DNA of 64,000 nucleotides, from positions 4,836,001-4,900,000 of the forward strand of contig NZ_JAANOU010000001.1 of the NCBI RefSeq assembly GCF_011758765.1. Direction: 5' to 3'. The notes under the pieces are model-generated. The model made no database searches. It was not told the DNA's origin and was given only the letters and a program-made list of their open reading frames with translations. The stretch is from Amycolatopsis viridis (GTDB taxonomy: Bacteria > Actinomycetota > Actinomycetes > Mycobacteriales > Pseudonocardiaceae). Positions 16,307 through 24,882 of this stretch are shown here, piece after piece. Made by a program: the position numbers and the translations under genes. Position 1 is the stretch's first letter; each line of letters starts with the position of its first letter.

Positions 16307-16331
16307 ACCCCCGCTCCGGCCGCGGGGGTGT
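16307..16331 (-). terminator. Terminator hairpin after the SDR gene
   Basis: CACCCCCGC (16307-16315) pairs with GCGGGGGTG (16323-16331). It lies 25 bases beyond the SDR stop at 16356 and probably ends the catabolic operon transcript. Confidence 0.6.
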
Positions 16332-16355
16332 CCGGCGAAACGTGGCAGCGGCGTG

Positions 16356-17264
16356 TCAGGCCAGCGACTCCGCGATCCAGTCGGTGACCGACGTGTGCCG
16401 TGGCCGCCAGTCGAGCTCCTCGCGGGGCGCCACCCCGCGGACCCGGCTGTTGGATCCGAGCGCGTAGACGGCGGGCTCGTAGCCCCATTCCGCGATGGCC
16501 GACTCGATGTCGAGGGGCTCGGGCCCGGGGAGTCCGAGGGCACCGGCGATGGTTTCGGTGATCTCGCGGAAGCTGGCCTCCCCGTTCTCCACGAAGTAGA
16601 ACGAGCCGGGAGTCGCGCCGTCCAGCGCGCGGAGGTAGAGGTCGCAAACATCGGCCAGGTGCACGTTGGACCAGATGTTCGCGCCGGGGCCGATGTGGCG
16701 GACGACGCCCGTCCGGCGGCTCGTGGCGACCAGACGCGGGATCTGGACGCTGTCGGCGCTCAGTCCCAGGCCGGTCCCGTAGATCATGGAGTTGCACAGG
16801 ACGACCGACCGCACGCCGCGGTCCGCGGCGGCGAGGACCGCGCGGTCGATCGCCACCCGGGCCGCCTTGTCCGGTGCCGGCTGCCACCCCGCACCTTCGG
16901 CCACGTCGGCCTCGGTGTAGACCTCCTCCTGCGGTTCGCCGGCCGTGGCCTCACCGACGATGCTCGAACCGCTGGTGTGCAGCAGGGGTTTGCCGGAGCC
17001 CGCCAGTGCGGTGACCAGTGCGGTGACAGCGCCCGCGTGGTCGCTGTCCGCCGCGTTGATCACCGCGTCGGCGGCTCGTGCCTCCTCGGCGAGGACGTCG
17101 GGCCGGTCGAGGTCGCCGAGAACCGGATCGACGCCCCGCGCGCGGAGGGCGGCGACCGTGTTCTCCGAGCGCGTCAGGCCACGAACGTGGTGCCCGGCTT
17201 CCACCAGTTGCACGGCGAGCGAGCCGCCGAGGTAGCCGGTCGCTCCGGTGAGGAAGATGCGCAT
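16356..17264 (-). CDS. Extended SDR / NAD-dependent epimerase-dehydratase
   Basis: The 302-residue protein begins MRIFLTGATGYLGG, the glycine-rich NAD(P)-binding loop of extended SDRs. It continues with GDLDRPDVL and a domain typical of the epimerase/dehydratase subgroup (SNVHLADVCDLYLRAL). The usual YxxxK is not obvious; PDKAARVAIDRAVLAA occupies the corresponding helix, so the catalytic mode is uncertain. It is the last gene of the operon 16356-23963 and starts 19 bp after the aldolase stop. A redox or epimerisation step on the imported carbohydrate is inferred. Confidence 0.75.
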   Translation of the reverse strand: MRIFLTGATGYLGGSLAVQLVEAGHHVRGLTRSENTVAALRARGVDPVLGDLDRPDVLAEEARAADAVINAADSDHAGAVTALVTALAGSGKPLLHTSGSSIVGEATAGEPQEEVYTEADVAEGAGWQPAPDKAARVAIDRAVLAAADRGVRSVVLCNSMIYGTGLGLSADSVQIPRLVATSRRTGVVRHIGPGANIWSNVHLADVCDLYLRALDGATPGSFYFVENGEASFREITETIAGALGLPGPEPLDIESAIAEWGYEPAVYALGSNSRVRGVAPREELDWRPRHTSVTDWIAESLA

Positions 17265-17283
17265 GAACGTGTTGCCCCTCGTG

Positions 17284-18135
17284 TCAGTGTCGGCTGTCCG
17301 GCTCGGTGCCGGACAGGATGTCTCGCGCGGTCTGCAGCGGCGTGTCCGGTTCGTGCACCAGTGTCATGAGCGCTCGAACCATCCGCCGCGGATGGGGATG
17401 GTGGATGATGTTGCGGCCGTACACGATGCCCGCCGCGCCCTGCCGCATGATCTGCGCCGTTCGTTCCAGCAGCTCGTCGTCGGGAGCCCGGCCACCCCCG
17501 CGCACGAGGACCGGCACCGACGTGGCGACCTCGACCACCCGGTGGAACTCTTCCGGATCGGTGCACGGATCGGCCTTGATGACGTCGGCGCCGAGCTCGG
17601 CGGCCTGGCGGACCAGCGCCATGATCTTCACCAGGTCGCCGTCGACCTGGTAACCGCCCCGCGAGTTGGGGGCCATCACCAGCGGCTCGATCATCAACGG
17701 CATGCCTGCCCGCTCGGTCGCGCGCTTGAGCCGGGATATGTTGCGAATGCACTGGTGGTGCAGTTCGGGCTGGTCCGGCAGCTGCATCAGGTTGACGACC
17801 ACGCAGACCGCGTCCGCGGCCACCGCGATGTCCACGACCTCGTCCACCAGCGTCGAGAACGGGTGCCGCGGCAACGTCGAACCGTACACATTGGACACGT
17901 CGGTGCGCAGCGCCAGTGCGGGACGGCGGCGCCCGCGCAGCCCGTCGAGGTGGCGCACCATGCCCGGGGTCAGCTGGATGACGTCCGGTTCGGCCTCGGC
18001 GAGGGTGTGCACGGTCGTGCGCATGTTCTCGATGCCACCGAGGAAACTGGGTTCGTCGACCATGCCGTGGTCGATGGCGACGTCGAGGCAACGGCCGCTG
18101 GCGTTGAACATGCGGTCCAGTCGTGGGGTGACCAT
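17284..18135 (-). CDS. Class I aldolase of the LsrF/FbaB/DeoC type
   Basis: The 283-residue TIM-barrel protein reads CLDVAIDHGMVDEPSFLGG at its start. It carries GADVIKADPCTD, whose lysine is the probable Schiff-base residue, and GGGRAPDDELLERT followed by GAAGIVYGRNIIHH, the phosphate-binding end typical of FbaB/LsrF. Cleavage or thiolysis of a phosphorylated keto-sugar is expected from the family. The exact substrate is unknown. The start ATG at 18135 follows the VOC stop with a one-base gap. The position between kinase genes and an SDR fits a kinase-then-aldolase catabolic route. Confidence 0.8.
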   Translation of the reverse strand: MVTPRLDRMFNASGRCLDVAIDHGMVDEPSFLGGIENMRTTVHTLAEAEPDVIQLTPGMVRHLDGLRGRRRPALALRTDVSNVYGSTLPRHPFSTLVDEVVDIAVAADAVCVVVNLMQLPDQPELHHQCIRNISRLKRATERAGMPLMIEPLVMAPNSRGGYQVDGDLVKIMALVRQAAELGADVIKADPCTDPEEFHRVVEVATSVPVLVRGGGRAPDDELLERTAQIMRQGAAGIVYGRNIIHHPHPRRMVRALMTLVHEPDTPLQTARDILSGTEPDSRH

Positions 18136-18136
18136 G

Positions 18137-19342
18137 TCAGCGCGCGTCCTCCGGCGGGTAGACCGAAACCATGTCCGGCGGCAGGTCGAGCAGCGGGCAG
18201 TTGCCGAGTTCGTAGATGAAGTCGAGCTTGGGTTCGGTGCCCAGGTAGTAGTGGACGTCGGTCTCGAACTGCCCGGTCTGCAGCACACCGATTCCCTTGT
18301 CGCGGAATCCGGCGAGGACGCGGTCGATGTCCTCGTCGGGGATCTGTTCCTTGATGTGGTGCAGTCCCTCGCCCTTGCGCGCCAGGTGGTCCTCGTAGAT
18401 CGTCGGCCCGTACACCGGCTGGATGATCTCCAGCTGCATGTCGCCGATCCAGGAGATCGCGATCAGGAACTTGAAGGGTTCGGTGACCTTCTGATCGGCG
18501 ACCTTGAGGTACTTCATGGTCTCTTCGGTGAACGTGAGGACGGTCCACGGACCGATGCCCAGGTTCTCCACCCAGGACTGCATGCTCTTTTCGAGATCGC
18601 GGGTGATGAAGGCGATCTGGTAGATCTTGCGGCGCTTGTTGAGTTCGGTGAGTTCGGCGTTGTTCATCGGTTGCCTTCCGTGTCGAGAGGTGGACGACGT
18701 GAGGTGGTCGTCGGCCCAGTCCGCCATGGCCGTGAAGATCAGCGCGGTGGACAGGGCGCCCGGGTCGGGGTGGCCGAGGGATCGGTCCTTCAGGCTGACG
18801 GCTTTGCCGAACCGGGCGAGGTAGTTCCTGGTGCGGTCCGCGCCGTCGGCAGCGGCATCCGCCGCACGGTGCACCGCGGTGCGGAGGTCGTGGCCGGCCG
18901 CGGCGCTTTCGGCGAGCGCGCGGGTCGCGGGTTCGAGCGCGTCCACCATGGTCTTGTCCCCCGGTGCCGCACCACCGCGCTCGGTGATCTGGGCCAGGGA
19001 CCGGGCGAAGTGGTCGGCGAGCCCCGCGACGTCGAGGTGGCGGGCCGCCGCGCGGTCGGCTGCCCCGGCGCGGAACAGGAGCCCGAAGATGACCCCGGAT
19101 GCACCACCCATGCTGCGGAGGAGAGCGTTCCCCGCCGTGGTGAACACCGCGTGCACGTCGTCGAAGGTGGCGCCGGCGAGCGCGGCGCGCGCGGCGGTGA
19201 AGCCGCGGGTCATGCCGAGGCCGTGGTCGCCGTCCCCGACCTCGCGGTCCGCCTTGCTCAGCTCGGGCTCGGCGGCGATGACCCGGTCGGCCACGTTCAC
19301 CAGCATGTCCCGCAGCTGGCCGGCGGTGAGTTCGGTCGTCAT
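18137..19342 (-). CDS. DhaL kinase domain fused in frame to a VOC (glyoxalase-fold) domain
   Basis: The 401-residue frame starts at ATG 19342 (overlapping the DhaK stop, ATGA). Residues about 1-210 are DhaL: VGDGDHGLGMTRG (Mg-ATP aspartates), GGASGVIFGLLFRAGA, ALEPATRALAE and DPGALSTALIF. A linker (DDHLTSSTSRHGRQP) leads without a stop codon into a VOC domain (about 226-401: IYQIAFITRDLEKSMQSWV, GDMQLEIIQPVYG, GLHHIKEQI, LDFIYELGNCPLLDL). The VOC part has its own ATG at 18667 with GGAAGG upstream, so a stand-alone VOC product is also possible. DhaL transfers phosphate to substrate held by DhaK. The VOC domain may isomerise or bind a dicarbonyl. Such fusion is unusual. Confidence 0.75.
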   Translation of the reverse strand: MTTELTAGQLRDMLVNVADRVIAAEPELSKADREVGDGDHGLGMTRGFTAARAALAGATFDDVHAVFTTAGNALLRSMGGASGVIFGLLFRAGAADRAAARHLDVAGLADHFARSLAQITERGGAAPGDKTMVDALEPATRALAESAAAGHDLRTAVHRAADAAADGADRTRNYLARFGKAVSLKDRSLGHPDPGALSTALIFTAMADWADDHLTSSTSRHGRQPMNNAELTELNKRRKIYQIAFITRDLEKSMQSWVENLGIGPWTVLTFTEETMKYLKVADQKVTEPFKFLIAISWIGDMQLEIIQPVYGPTIYEDHLARKGEGLHHIKEQIPDEDIDRVLAGFRDKGIGVLQTGQFETDVHYYLGTEPKLDFIYELGNCPLLDLPPDMVSVYPPEDAR

Positions 19343-20340
19343 GATCCGTTCACCCCGTGGAAGAACGAGGTGCGGGCGGGCGCGTCGTAGTGCGGCCGCA
19401 GTTCGGGGGGCATGGCGAACACGCTGAGCGAGAAGCCGTGCATTTCCTGGCTGGTGGCGAACTCTCCGACCTGGGTGTCGTGGATCGCGACTCCGCGCTC
19501 GGTCAGGTTCTCCACCGCCCGCCGTGCCGCGATGAACAGTTCGGCGCGGGTCGTCGCGCCGAGTCCGTTGACCAGCAGGCACACCGGGTCTCCGGCGGGG
19601 ACCGGACGGTCGGCGAGGACCAGGTCGAGCATCGCGTCCACGGTGTCGTCGGCGGTCATCAGGTCCGCGCGGCGCACCCCGACTTCGCCGTGCATCCCCA
19701 TCCCGATTTCCATCTTCCCGTCCGGCAGCTCGAAGGTCGGCTGGCCGGTACCGGGGACGATGCCCGCACCGCTGGCCACACCGATGCTGCGGGTGCAGTC
19801 GGCCGCTTGCTGGGTGAGCGCACGAACGCTCTCCAGCGGCAGCCCGGCTTCGGCGGCGGCGCCGGCGATCTTGGCAGCGAAGAACCCGCCCGCGATGCCC
19901 CGCCGGTCGGCCATCCGGTCGGGCCCGGCCGCGGCGACGTCGTCGGCGATCCGGACCGTCTCGACCTGGTGCCCGTCCTCGCGCAACAGATCCGCCGCGA
20001 GGTCGAAGTTGAGCCGGTCACCGGAGTAGTTGCCGTACAGGAAAAGCACGCCGTGTCCACTGTCGACGGACTTCGCCGTGGTCACGATGCTGTGCGGGTC
20101 GGGAGCGGCGAAGACGTCGCCCTGGCAGACCGCGTCCGCGAAACCCGGACCGAGGTATTCCAGCCAGACCGGCTCGTGCCCGCTGCCACCGCCCGAGACG
20201 ATCGCGACCTTCCCGGTTCGCGAGCGCCGGCGGATGGCGAGCGCGCCGGGTACCGCCTCGAAGTCCCGGCCGTGGACGGCGAGGAACCCGTCGAGGGTCT
20301 CCCTCGCCACCGCGTCCGGTTTGTTGATGAACTTCCGCAT
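19339..20340 (-). CDS. dhaK: DhaK-type (dihydroxyacetone kinase family) substrate-binding subunit
   Basis: The 333-residue protein starts MRKFINKPDAVARETLDGF. It contains IVSGGGSGHEPVWLEYLGPGFADAVCQGDVFAAP, the family's ketose-binding loop, and GMGMHGEVG, whose histidine forms the covalent hemiaminal with the keto group. The GNYSGDRLNFD segment is also diagnostic. No PTS component (DhaM, HPr or EI) is nearby, so ATP is the likely phosphoryl donor via DhaL. DhaK/L relatives are known to phosphorylate tetruloses and other ketoses besides dihydroxyacetone, so the substrate is open. The start has GGAGAAACC-ATG, and the stop overlaps the DhaL start. Confidence 0.9.
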   Translation of the reverse strand: MRKFINKPDAVARETLDGFLAVHGRDFEAVPGALAIRRRSRTGKVAIVSGGGSGHEPVWLEYLGPGFADAVCQGDVFAAPDPHSIVTTAKSVDSGHGVLFLYGNYSGDRLNFDLAADLLREDGHQVETVRIADDVAAAGPDRMADRRGIAGGFFAAKIAGAAAEAGLPLESVRALTQQAADCTRSIGVASGAGIVPGTGQPTFELPDGKMEIGMGMHGEVGVRRADLMTADDTVDAMLDLVLADRPVPAGDPVCLLVNGLGATTRAELFIAARRAVENLTERGVAIHDTQVGEFATSQEMHGFSLSVFAMPPELRPHYDAPARTSFFHGVNGS

Positions 20341-20361
20341 GGTTTCTCCGAAACTGCGTCG

Positions 20362-21348
20362 TCAGCCCGCGTGGGTCGCCAGGTATTCCTGGACGGGGGC
20401 GGGGTTGTCGTGGGTGAAGGCGGGGCCGGGCGTGTAGTGCTCGTACGGTCCGGTGTTCTGTCCGCTGTGGATCTGCTCGGCGATCTTGATCACCTCGCCC
20501 GCCCAGGACGCGGCATCCTGGCCGGTGGTTTCGACGACGGTGCCGGCCGGGTCGAGCAGGAGCTGTCCGACGGTCGGGTTGATGCCGATGCCGAAGACGA
20601 CCGCCTTGCCGGTGAGGCCGCGTGCCCTGATGGCGTTCGCGGCGGCGACCACACCGTCTTCGTTCTCGGCGAGGAAGACGTCGACGTCGGGATGCGCGGC
20701 GAGGATCGAGGTGGCCACCGGTGTCGCCTTGTCCACGACGAATCCTTCCTGGGCGGCTGCGACGTCGATGTCCAGGCCGGCCAGCCCCTGGTCGAGCCCC
20801 TCGCGCCGTTGCTTGCACACGTCGTAGGTCTCGCACGTCAGGTAGGCGATGGTGGCCTTGCCGCCGAGCTTGGTCCTGATGTAGTCGGCGGCCGCGGCGG
20901 CGGTGGTGGCACCGAGCTTGCGCTGGTCGTTGGTGACGAAGGCCCGGGTGAGCTGCTGGTCGTCCGGCGCGTTGAGGCAGGTGTTGTAGCAGATCACCGG
21001 AACACCGCTGGAGTTCAGGCGGCGCAGCGCGGCCAGTGATCCGGTGGGTGAGACGACACTGGCGATGACCATGTCCACCTTGCGTGTCCCGCACGCGGTG
21101 AGGACCTGGTTCTCCTTGGCCGAGTCGTTGTTGACGTCCTGGACGTCGAACGTCATGCCGTGCTGGGCGCCCTGGTTCTGCAGAGCGGTGGTGAACTCGG
21201 CGAACGTGCCGGTCGGGAACAACGTGGTGACACACGCGGTGAAGCGGTTGCCGCCGACGGGGGCCGACGTGCACCCGGCGAGCACGAGGAGGCCGGCGGC
21301 GAGCGCGATCGCGGCTGTCCGCCGTGCCGCGGTGAATCGGCGTTTCAT
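20362..21348 (-). CDS. Sugar ABC transporter substrate-binding lipoprotein 1
   Basis: The 328-residue protein has a lipoprotein signal peptide (AIALAAGLLVLAGC, lipobox LAGC near residue 26). A ribose-type periplasmic-binding fold follows (VISVVSPTGSLAALRRL-like hinge, AHPDVDVFLAENEDGVVAAANAIRARGLTGKAVVFGIGI). It has unusual cysteine pairs in the mature domain: CYNTC near residue 120 and CETYDVCKQRR near 170. These recur in the paralogue at 26228, and paired disulfides or a special ligand contact are possible. AAAGGA is spaced 9 bases before the ATG. The gene lies 24 bp after the permease gene of its transporter. Confidence 0.85.
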   Translation of the reverse strand: MKRRFTAARRTAAIALAAGLLVLAGCTSAPVGGNRFTACVTTLFPTGTFAEFTTALQNQGAQHGMTFDVQDVNNDSAKENQVLTACGTRKVDMVIASVVSPTGSLAALRRLNSSGVPVICYNTCLNAPDDQQLTRAFVTNDQRKLGATTAAAAADYIRTKLGGKATIAYLTCETYDVCKQRREGLDQGLAGLDIDVAAAQEGFVVDKATPVATSILAAHPDVDVFLAENEDGVVAAANAIRARGLTGKAVVFGIGINPTVGQLLLDPAGTVVETTGQDAASWAGEVIKIAEQIHSGQNTGPYEHYTPGPAFTHDNPAPVQEYLATHAG

Positions 21349-21372
21349 GATGGGAAGTCCTTTCTCACCCGG

Positions 21373-22410
21373 CTAGTTCCGGCCGGTACCGATGAGCCGC
21401 CGGGGCCGCGACGACGGCTTGATGGCGCTGACGAGCACGGCGAGCAGCACGATGGCGCCGTTGGCGACGTTCTGCGCGTAGCTGTTGACACCCAGCAGCA
21501 CCATGCCGTTGTTGAGCACGCCGATGAACACCACGCCGAGCAGCGTCCCGACCATCGAGCCGCGACCGCCGTAGAGGTTCGCGCCGCCGACGATCACGGC
21601 CGTGATGACCTCGAACTCGACACCCGTGCCGATGGTGGGGTTGCCCGCGCCCAGCTGGGACGTCTGCAGCAGCCCGGACACCGCCGCGAGCAGTCCGGTG
21701 GTGGCGAACAGGGTCGTCCGCACGGCGCGCACCGGGATCCCGGACAGGCGCGCGGCTTCGGCGTTGCTGCCGATCGCGTAGACGCTGCGGCCGAACGTGG
21801 TCCGCTTGGCGATCAGCCAGAAGATCAGGAACAGCGCCAGGAAGATCACCGCGGGGACGGGCACGCCGAGCACGGATCCGTTGCCCCAGGTGGCGAAGCC
21901 CGGATCGGTGATCGGCAACGGGACCGCGTCGGTGATCAGCAGCGCCAGGCCGCTCAGCGCCGAGAAGAGCGCGAGGGTCACGATGAACGACGGCATGTTC
22001 AGCACGGCGCGCACGAGCCCGGCACCAGCGCCGATCAGCGCGCCGAGCACGCAGACGGTGACCGCGGCCAGCCACATCGGCCAGTGCTGGTGCACCACGA
22101 GGACACCGAACAACGACGAGTTGAACGCGATCGCCGAGCCGACGCTGATGTCGATCTCCGCGGCCACGATCACCAGCGTCATGCCGAAGGCGATGGTTCC
22201 GGTGAACGAGAGCTGCCGCGCCACGTCCAACAGATTGCTGCCGCTGAGGAAGTTGGGGGCGGCGAACGACAGCACCACGACCAGCGCGACCAGTGCACCG
22301 AGCAGGCCGAGGTGATCGCCGCCGACGCGACCGGTCATCCGCGCCAGTGCACCTCGCGGTGGAGCGGACTCGGAGGCGGGCCGGGTTGCGGTGGGTACCG
22401 GGGTGGTCAC
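21373..22410 (-). CDS. Ribose-type ABC transporter permease
   Basis: The 345-residue protein has about 8-10 membrane helices and the RbsC-family pattern: NFLSGSNLLDVARQLSFTGTIAFGMTLVIVAAEIDISVG, then IGSNAEAARLSGIPV and VGGANLYGGRGSMVGTLLGV. GTG at 22410 overlaps the ATPase stop (GTGA), which decides the start. The frame's upstream part is a shadow of the ATPase gene. It forms the transporter with the ATPase at 22407 and binding protein at 20362. Confidence 0.9.
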   Translation of the reverse strand: MTTPVPTATRPASESAPPRGALARMTGRVGGDHLGLLGALVALVVVLSFAAPNFLSGSNLLDVARQLSFTGTIAFGMTLVIVAAEIDISVGSAIAFNSSLFGVLVVHQHWPMWLAAVTVCVLGALIGAGAGLVRAVLNMPSFIVTLALFSALSGLALLITDAVPLPITDPGFATWGNGSVLGVPVPAVIFLALFLIFWLIAKRTTFGRSVYAIGSNAEAARLSGIPVRAVRTTLFATTGLLAAVSGLLQTSQLGAGNPTIGTGVEFEVITAVIVGGANLYGGRGSMVGTLLGVVFIGVLNNGMVLLGVNSYAQNVANGAIVLLAVLVSAIKPSSRPRRLIGTGRN

Positions 22411-23963
22411 TGCTGTCCTCCCATCGCCAGGGCCATCACCGAGGGCAGCGCGGTGTCCGCGACCTTCGGTTGCGCCACCACGTGGCCGTCGCGCAGGACG
22501 AGCAGCCGATCGCACACTTCGAACAGCTCCTCCAGTTCGGAGGAGACCATCAGGACCGCGGCTCCGGTTGCCGCCAGATCCCGGATGAGCTGGTAGATCT
22601 GGTCCTTGGCCTCCACGTCGACCCCGCGGGTCGGCTCGTCGAGCAGGAGCACGCGGGTACCGGCGTTCAGGAGCTTGCCGAGGACGACCTTCTGCTGGTT
22701 GCCGCCGGAGAGAGTGCCGACCGCGGTGCGCAGCGACGGTGTCTTCACCGAAAGGCGCGTGCAGCTGGCGGTCGCAGTCCGGCGTTCGCGCCCGGCGGAG
22801 AGCAGGCCGCGCGACCGCACGGCGGGCAGGGACGCCATCACGAGATTGGCCGAGACGCTCATCCCCAGTGCCAGTCCCTCCCGCTTGCGGTCTTCCGGAG
22901 CGAGCCCCACTCCGGCGCGTATCGCCTGCCGGGGGTTGCGCGGCCGGAACGGCTGCCCGTCGAGCCGCATCGACCCGCTGGCCGGCGTCGTGAGGCCGGA
23001 CAGGCAGCGGAGCAGCTCGGTGCGCCCGGACCCGAGAAGCCCCGCGATGCCGACGACTTCGCCTTCCCGCAGTTCGAACGTAACGTCGCGCACTTTGTCC
23101 GCTGTGGACAGTCCGCTCACCGAGAGCACGGTGCGCCCGGCTGCGGCGGTCGTTCGCGGGCGGTGGGAGTGGATCGCGCCTCCGGTCATCATGTCGACGA
23201 TCTGCGCGGTGTTCGCCTCGCTGATCGGCCGGGTGGCGACGTGCTGCCCGTCGCGCAGTACCGTCACCGAGTCCGCGACCCGGGGAATCTCGTCCATGCG
23301 GTGCGACACGTACACCACGGACAGCCCGTCGGCGGCCAGCCGGCGCACCAGCTCGAGCAGGGCCGCGACCTCGGCCGTGGCCAGCGAACTGGTGGGCTCG
23401 TCCAGGATCAGGACCTTGCCGCCGTAGGACAACGCCCTGGCTATCTCGACCATCTGCTGCTGCGCGACGCTGAGTGCGCCGACCTTGGCCTTCGGGTCGA
23501 TGGCGACGCCCAGGACACCGAGATGCCGCTGCGCGTACGCAGCCATCGCGGCCGGGCTGATCAGGGGCCCCCGGGTGCCGGCCTCGCGCCAGCGCCCCAG
23601 CAGCAGGTTCTCGGCGACGGTCAGCTCGGGCACCAGGCTCAGTTCCTGGTGGACGGTGGCGATGCCCGCCGCCCGTGCCTCGGCGGGCCCGGCCGGCTGC
23701 ACCACCTGCCCGTCCAGCTCGATACGCCCAGCGTCGGCACGCAGCGCACCCGAGAGGATCTTGACGAGGGTGGACTTCCCGGCCCCGTTCTTGCCCAGGA
23801 GGGCCCGAACCTCACCGGCCGCCAGGTGGAAGTCCACACCGTCCAGGGCGCGGACACCCGGGTAGTTCTTCACCAGTCCCCGCACGGCCAGGCGCACGGG
23901 GCTGCCGCCCGCTGCGTCCGCTCGGCAGACCGACCCAGACGGGTCATCCACGGAGGGCTTCAT
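22407..23963 (-). CDS. Ribose-type ABC transporter ATPase with two nucleotide-binding domains
   Basis: The 518-residue protein contains two ABC domains. The first has LGKNGAGKSTLVK, LSVAQQQMVEIARAL and LILDEPTSSL. The second has the degenerate loop GLLGSGRTELLR, LSGGNQQKVVLGKLL and LLLDEPTRGVDVEAK. This RbsA/XylG architecture energises a homodimeric permease. ATG at 23963 has AAGGAG six bases upstream, better than the upstream in-frame ATGs. It is the first gene of the operon and is preceded by the promoter/operator at 24015-24079. The C-terminus overlaps the permease start by four bases. Confidence 0.9.
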   Translation of the reverse strand: MKPSVDDPSGSVCRADAAGGSPVRLAVRGLVKNYPGVRALDGVDFHLAAGEVRALLGKNGAGKSTLVKILSGALRADAGRIELDGQVVQPAGPAEARAAGIATVHQELSLVPELTVAENLLLGRWREAGTRGPLISPAAMAAYAQRHLGVLGVAIDPKAKVGALSVAQQQMVEIARALSYGGKVLILDEPTSSLATAEVAALLELVRRLAADGLSVVYVSHRMDEIPRVADSVTVLRDGQHVATRPISEANTAQIVDMMTGGAIHSHRPRTTAAAGRTVLSVSGLSTADKVRDVTFELREGEVVGIAGLLGSGRTELLRCLSGLTTPASGSMRLDGQPFRPRNPRQAIRAGVGLAPEDRKREGLALGMSVSANLVMASLPAVRSRGLLSAGRERRTATASCTRLSVKTPSLRTAVGTLSGGNQQKVVLGKLLNAGTRVLLLDEPTRGVDVEAKDQIYQLIRDLAATGAAVLMVSSELEELFEVCDRLLVLRDGHVVAQPKVADTALPSVMALAMGGQQ

Positions 23964-24014
23964 GCCCTGCTCCTTCCAGCTCATCCCGCCACGTCGCGGG
24001 CGACTCGGCGTCCC

Positions 24015-24050
24015 GTTCAAAATTTCGTCGCATCGTCCGAATTACTGAAC
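24015..24050. promoter_or_regulatory. 36-bp inverted-repeat operator of the catabolic operon
   Basis: GTTCAAAATTTCG (24015-24027), a 10-bp gap and CGAATTACTGAAC (24038-24050) form an inverted repeat with 10 of 13 paired positions. It abuts the -10 hexamer of the operon promoter and covers its start site. The same 13-10-13 layout recurs at 26064-26099. Confidence 0.65.
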
Positions 24051-24079
24051 AGTGAAATGGGCTGGGCAGGTTCTGTCAA
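24051..24079 (-). promoter_or_regulatory. Promoter of the ABC transporter/kinase operon
   Basis: On the minus strand TTGACA (24079-24074) is followed after 17 bp by TTCACT (24056-24051). The predicted start near 24044 lies in the operator. It drives the ATPase, permease, binding protein, DhaK, DhaL-VOC, aldolase and SDR genes. Confidence 0.65.
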
Positions 24080-24120
24080 GGGGCGGAGCGGAGTAGCAGC
24101 CCAGGAGAAGCCCGGGAACC

Positions 24121-24882
24121 TCAGTCCTGGATCAGCTCGGCGAGCCGGCGAGCGAGCCCGCGCACCGGCTCGGCGTCCTCGTCGGGGTCGTGGACCTGGT
24201 CGAGATCGACGACCGAGCCGACGGCCGCCACACAGCCGGTCAGGCCACCGACGACGGCCGCGGTACCGGCCAGCTGCATCTCGCCGAGCTCCGCGTTGGA
24301 GGCGTACCCGCGCTGCTGGGCCAGCGTGACCGCGGCCGTCAGCTCGGCGAGCCGGAACGGGTGGCCGCTCGGCGATTCGGGCACCCGGCCGCGGTGCATC
24401 CGTTCGACCACGTCGACCGGCAACGCGGACAGCAACGCGCGCCCGGTGCCGGTGGACCAGGCCGGCATGCGCATGCCGGGCTTCAAGGTCAGCGCCAACG
24501 GACGCACACCGGGCCGGACAGCCAGGTAGGCCACGTCGAGATCCGCGAGCACAGCCAGCACGACGGTACGGCCGCGCAGGCCCGGCGCCTGGGCGCACGC
24601 GCGCGGAAACACCTCCAGCAGCCGGCTCCCGCCGACCAGCCCGCGGGCGATCCGGCCGATCGCCGGGCCGACCTGCACGCCACCGTCGAGATCGCGGGTC
24701 AGCATGCCCAGGTCCAGCAGGACCCCGCAGATGTCGGCCAGCGAACTCTTGGGGGCGTCCAGCCGGCGGCTGAGTTCCGCCACGCTCACCGTTTCGTCCT
24801 GCGCGGCGAGTTCCCGCAGGACACGGGCCGCGCGACGCACGGCGGGCGAACCGCTCCGGCCCTCTGCTTGCGCCATCGTCAT
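24121..24882 (-). CDS. IclR-family transcriptional regulator
   Basis: The 253-residue protein has an N-terminal IclR winged helix (SPAVRRAARVLRELAAQDETVSVAELSRRLDAPKSSLADICGVLLDLGMLTRD, about 12-70). An effector-binding domain follows (about 85-250), with the LKPGMRMPAWSTGTGRALLSALP segment typical of IclR proteins. Its ATG at 24882 overlaps the stop of the upstream regulator (ATGA). Together with that gene it probably controls the shared operator sequences at 24015 and 26064. Its ligand is unknown. Confidence 0.85.
   Translation of the reverse strand: MTMAQAEGRSGSPAVRRAARVLRELAAQDETVSVAELSRRLDAPKSSLADICGVLLDLGMLTRDLDGGVQVGPAIGRIARGLVGGSRLLEVFPRACAQAPGLRGRTVVLAVLADLDVAYLAVRPGVRPLALTLKPGMRMPAWSTGTGRALLSALPVDVVERMHRGRVPESPSGHPFRLAELTAAVTLAQQRGYASNAELGEMQLAGTAAVVGGLTGCVAAVGSVVDLDQVHDPDEDAEPVRGLARRLAELIQD

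Noticed and set aside
24015-24027. LacI-type control of the operon by a conventional LacI regulator
   Set aside because: No LacI-type HTH protein is encoded nearby. The regulator with a periplasmic-binding domain carries an IclR-like HTH instead.
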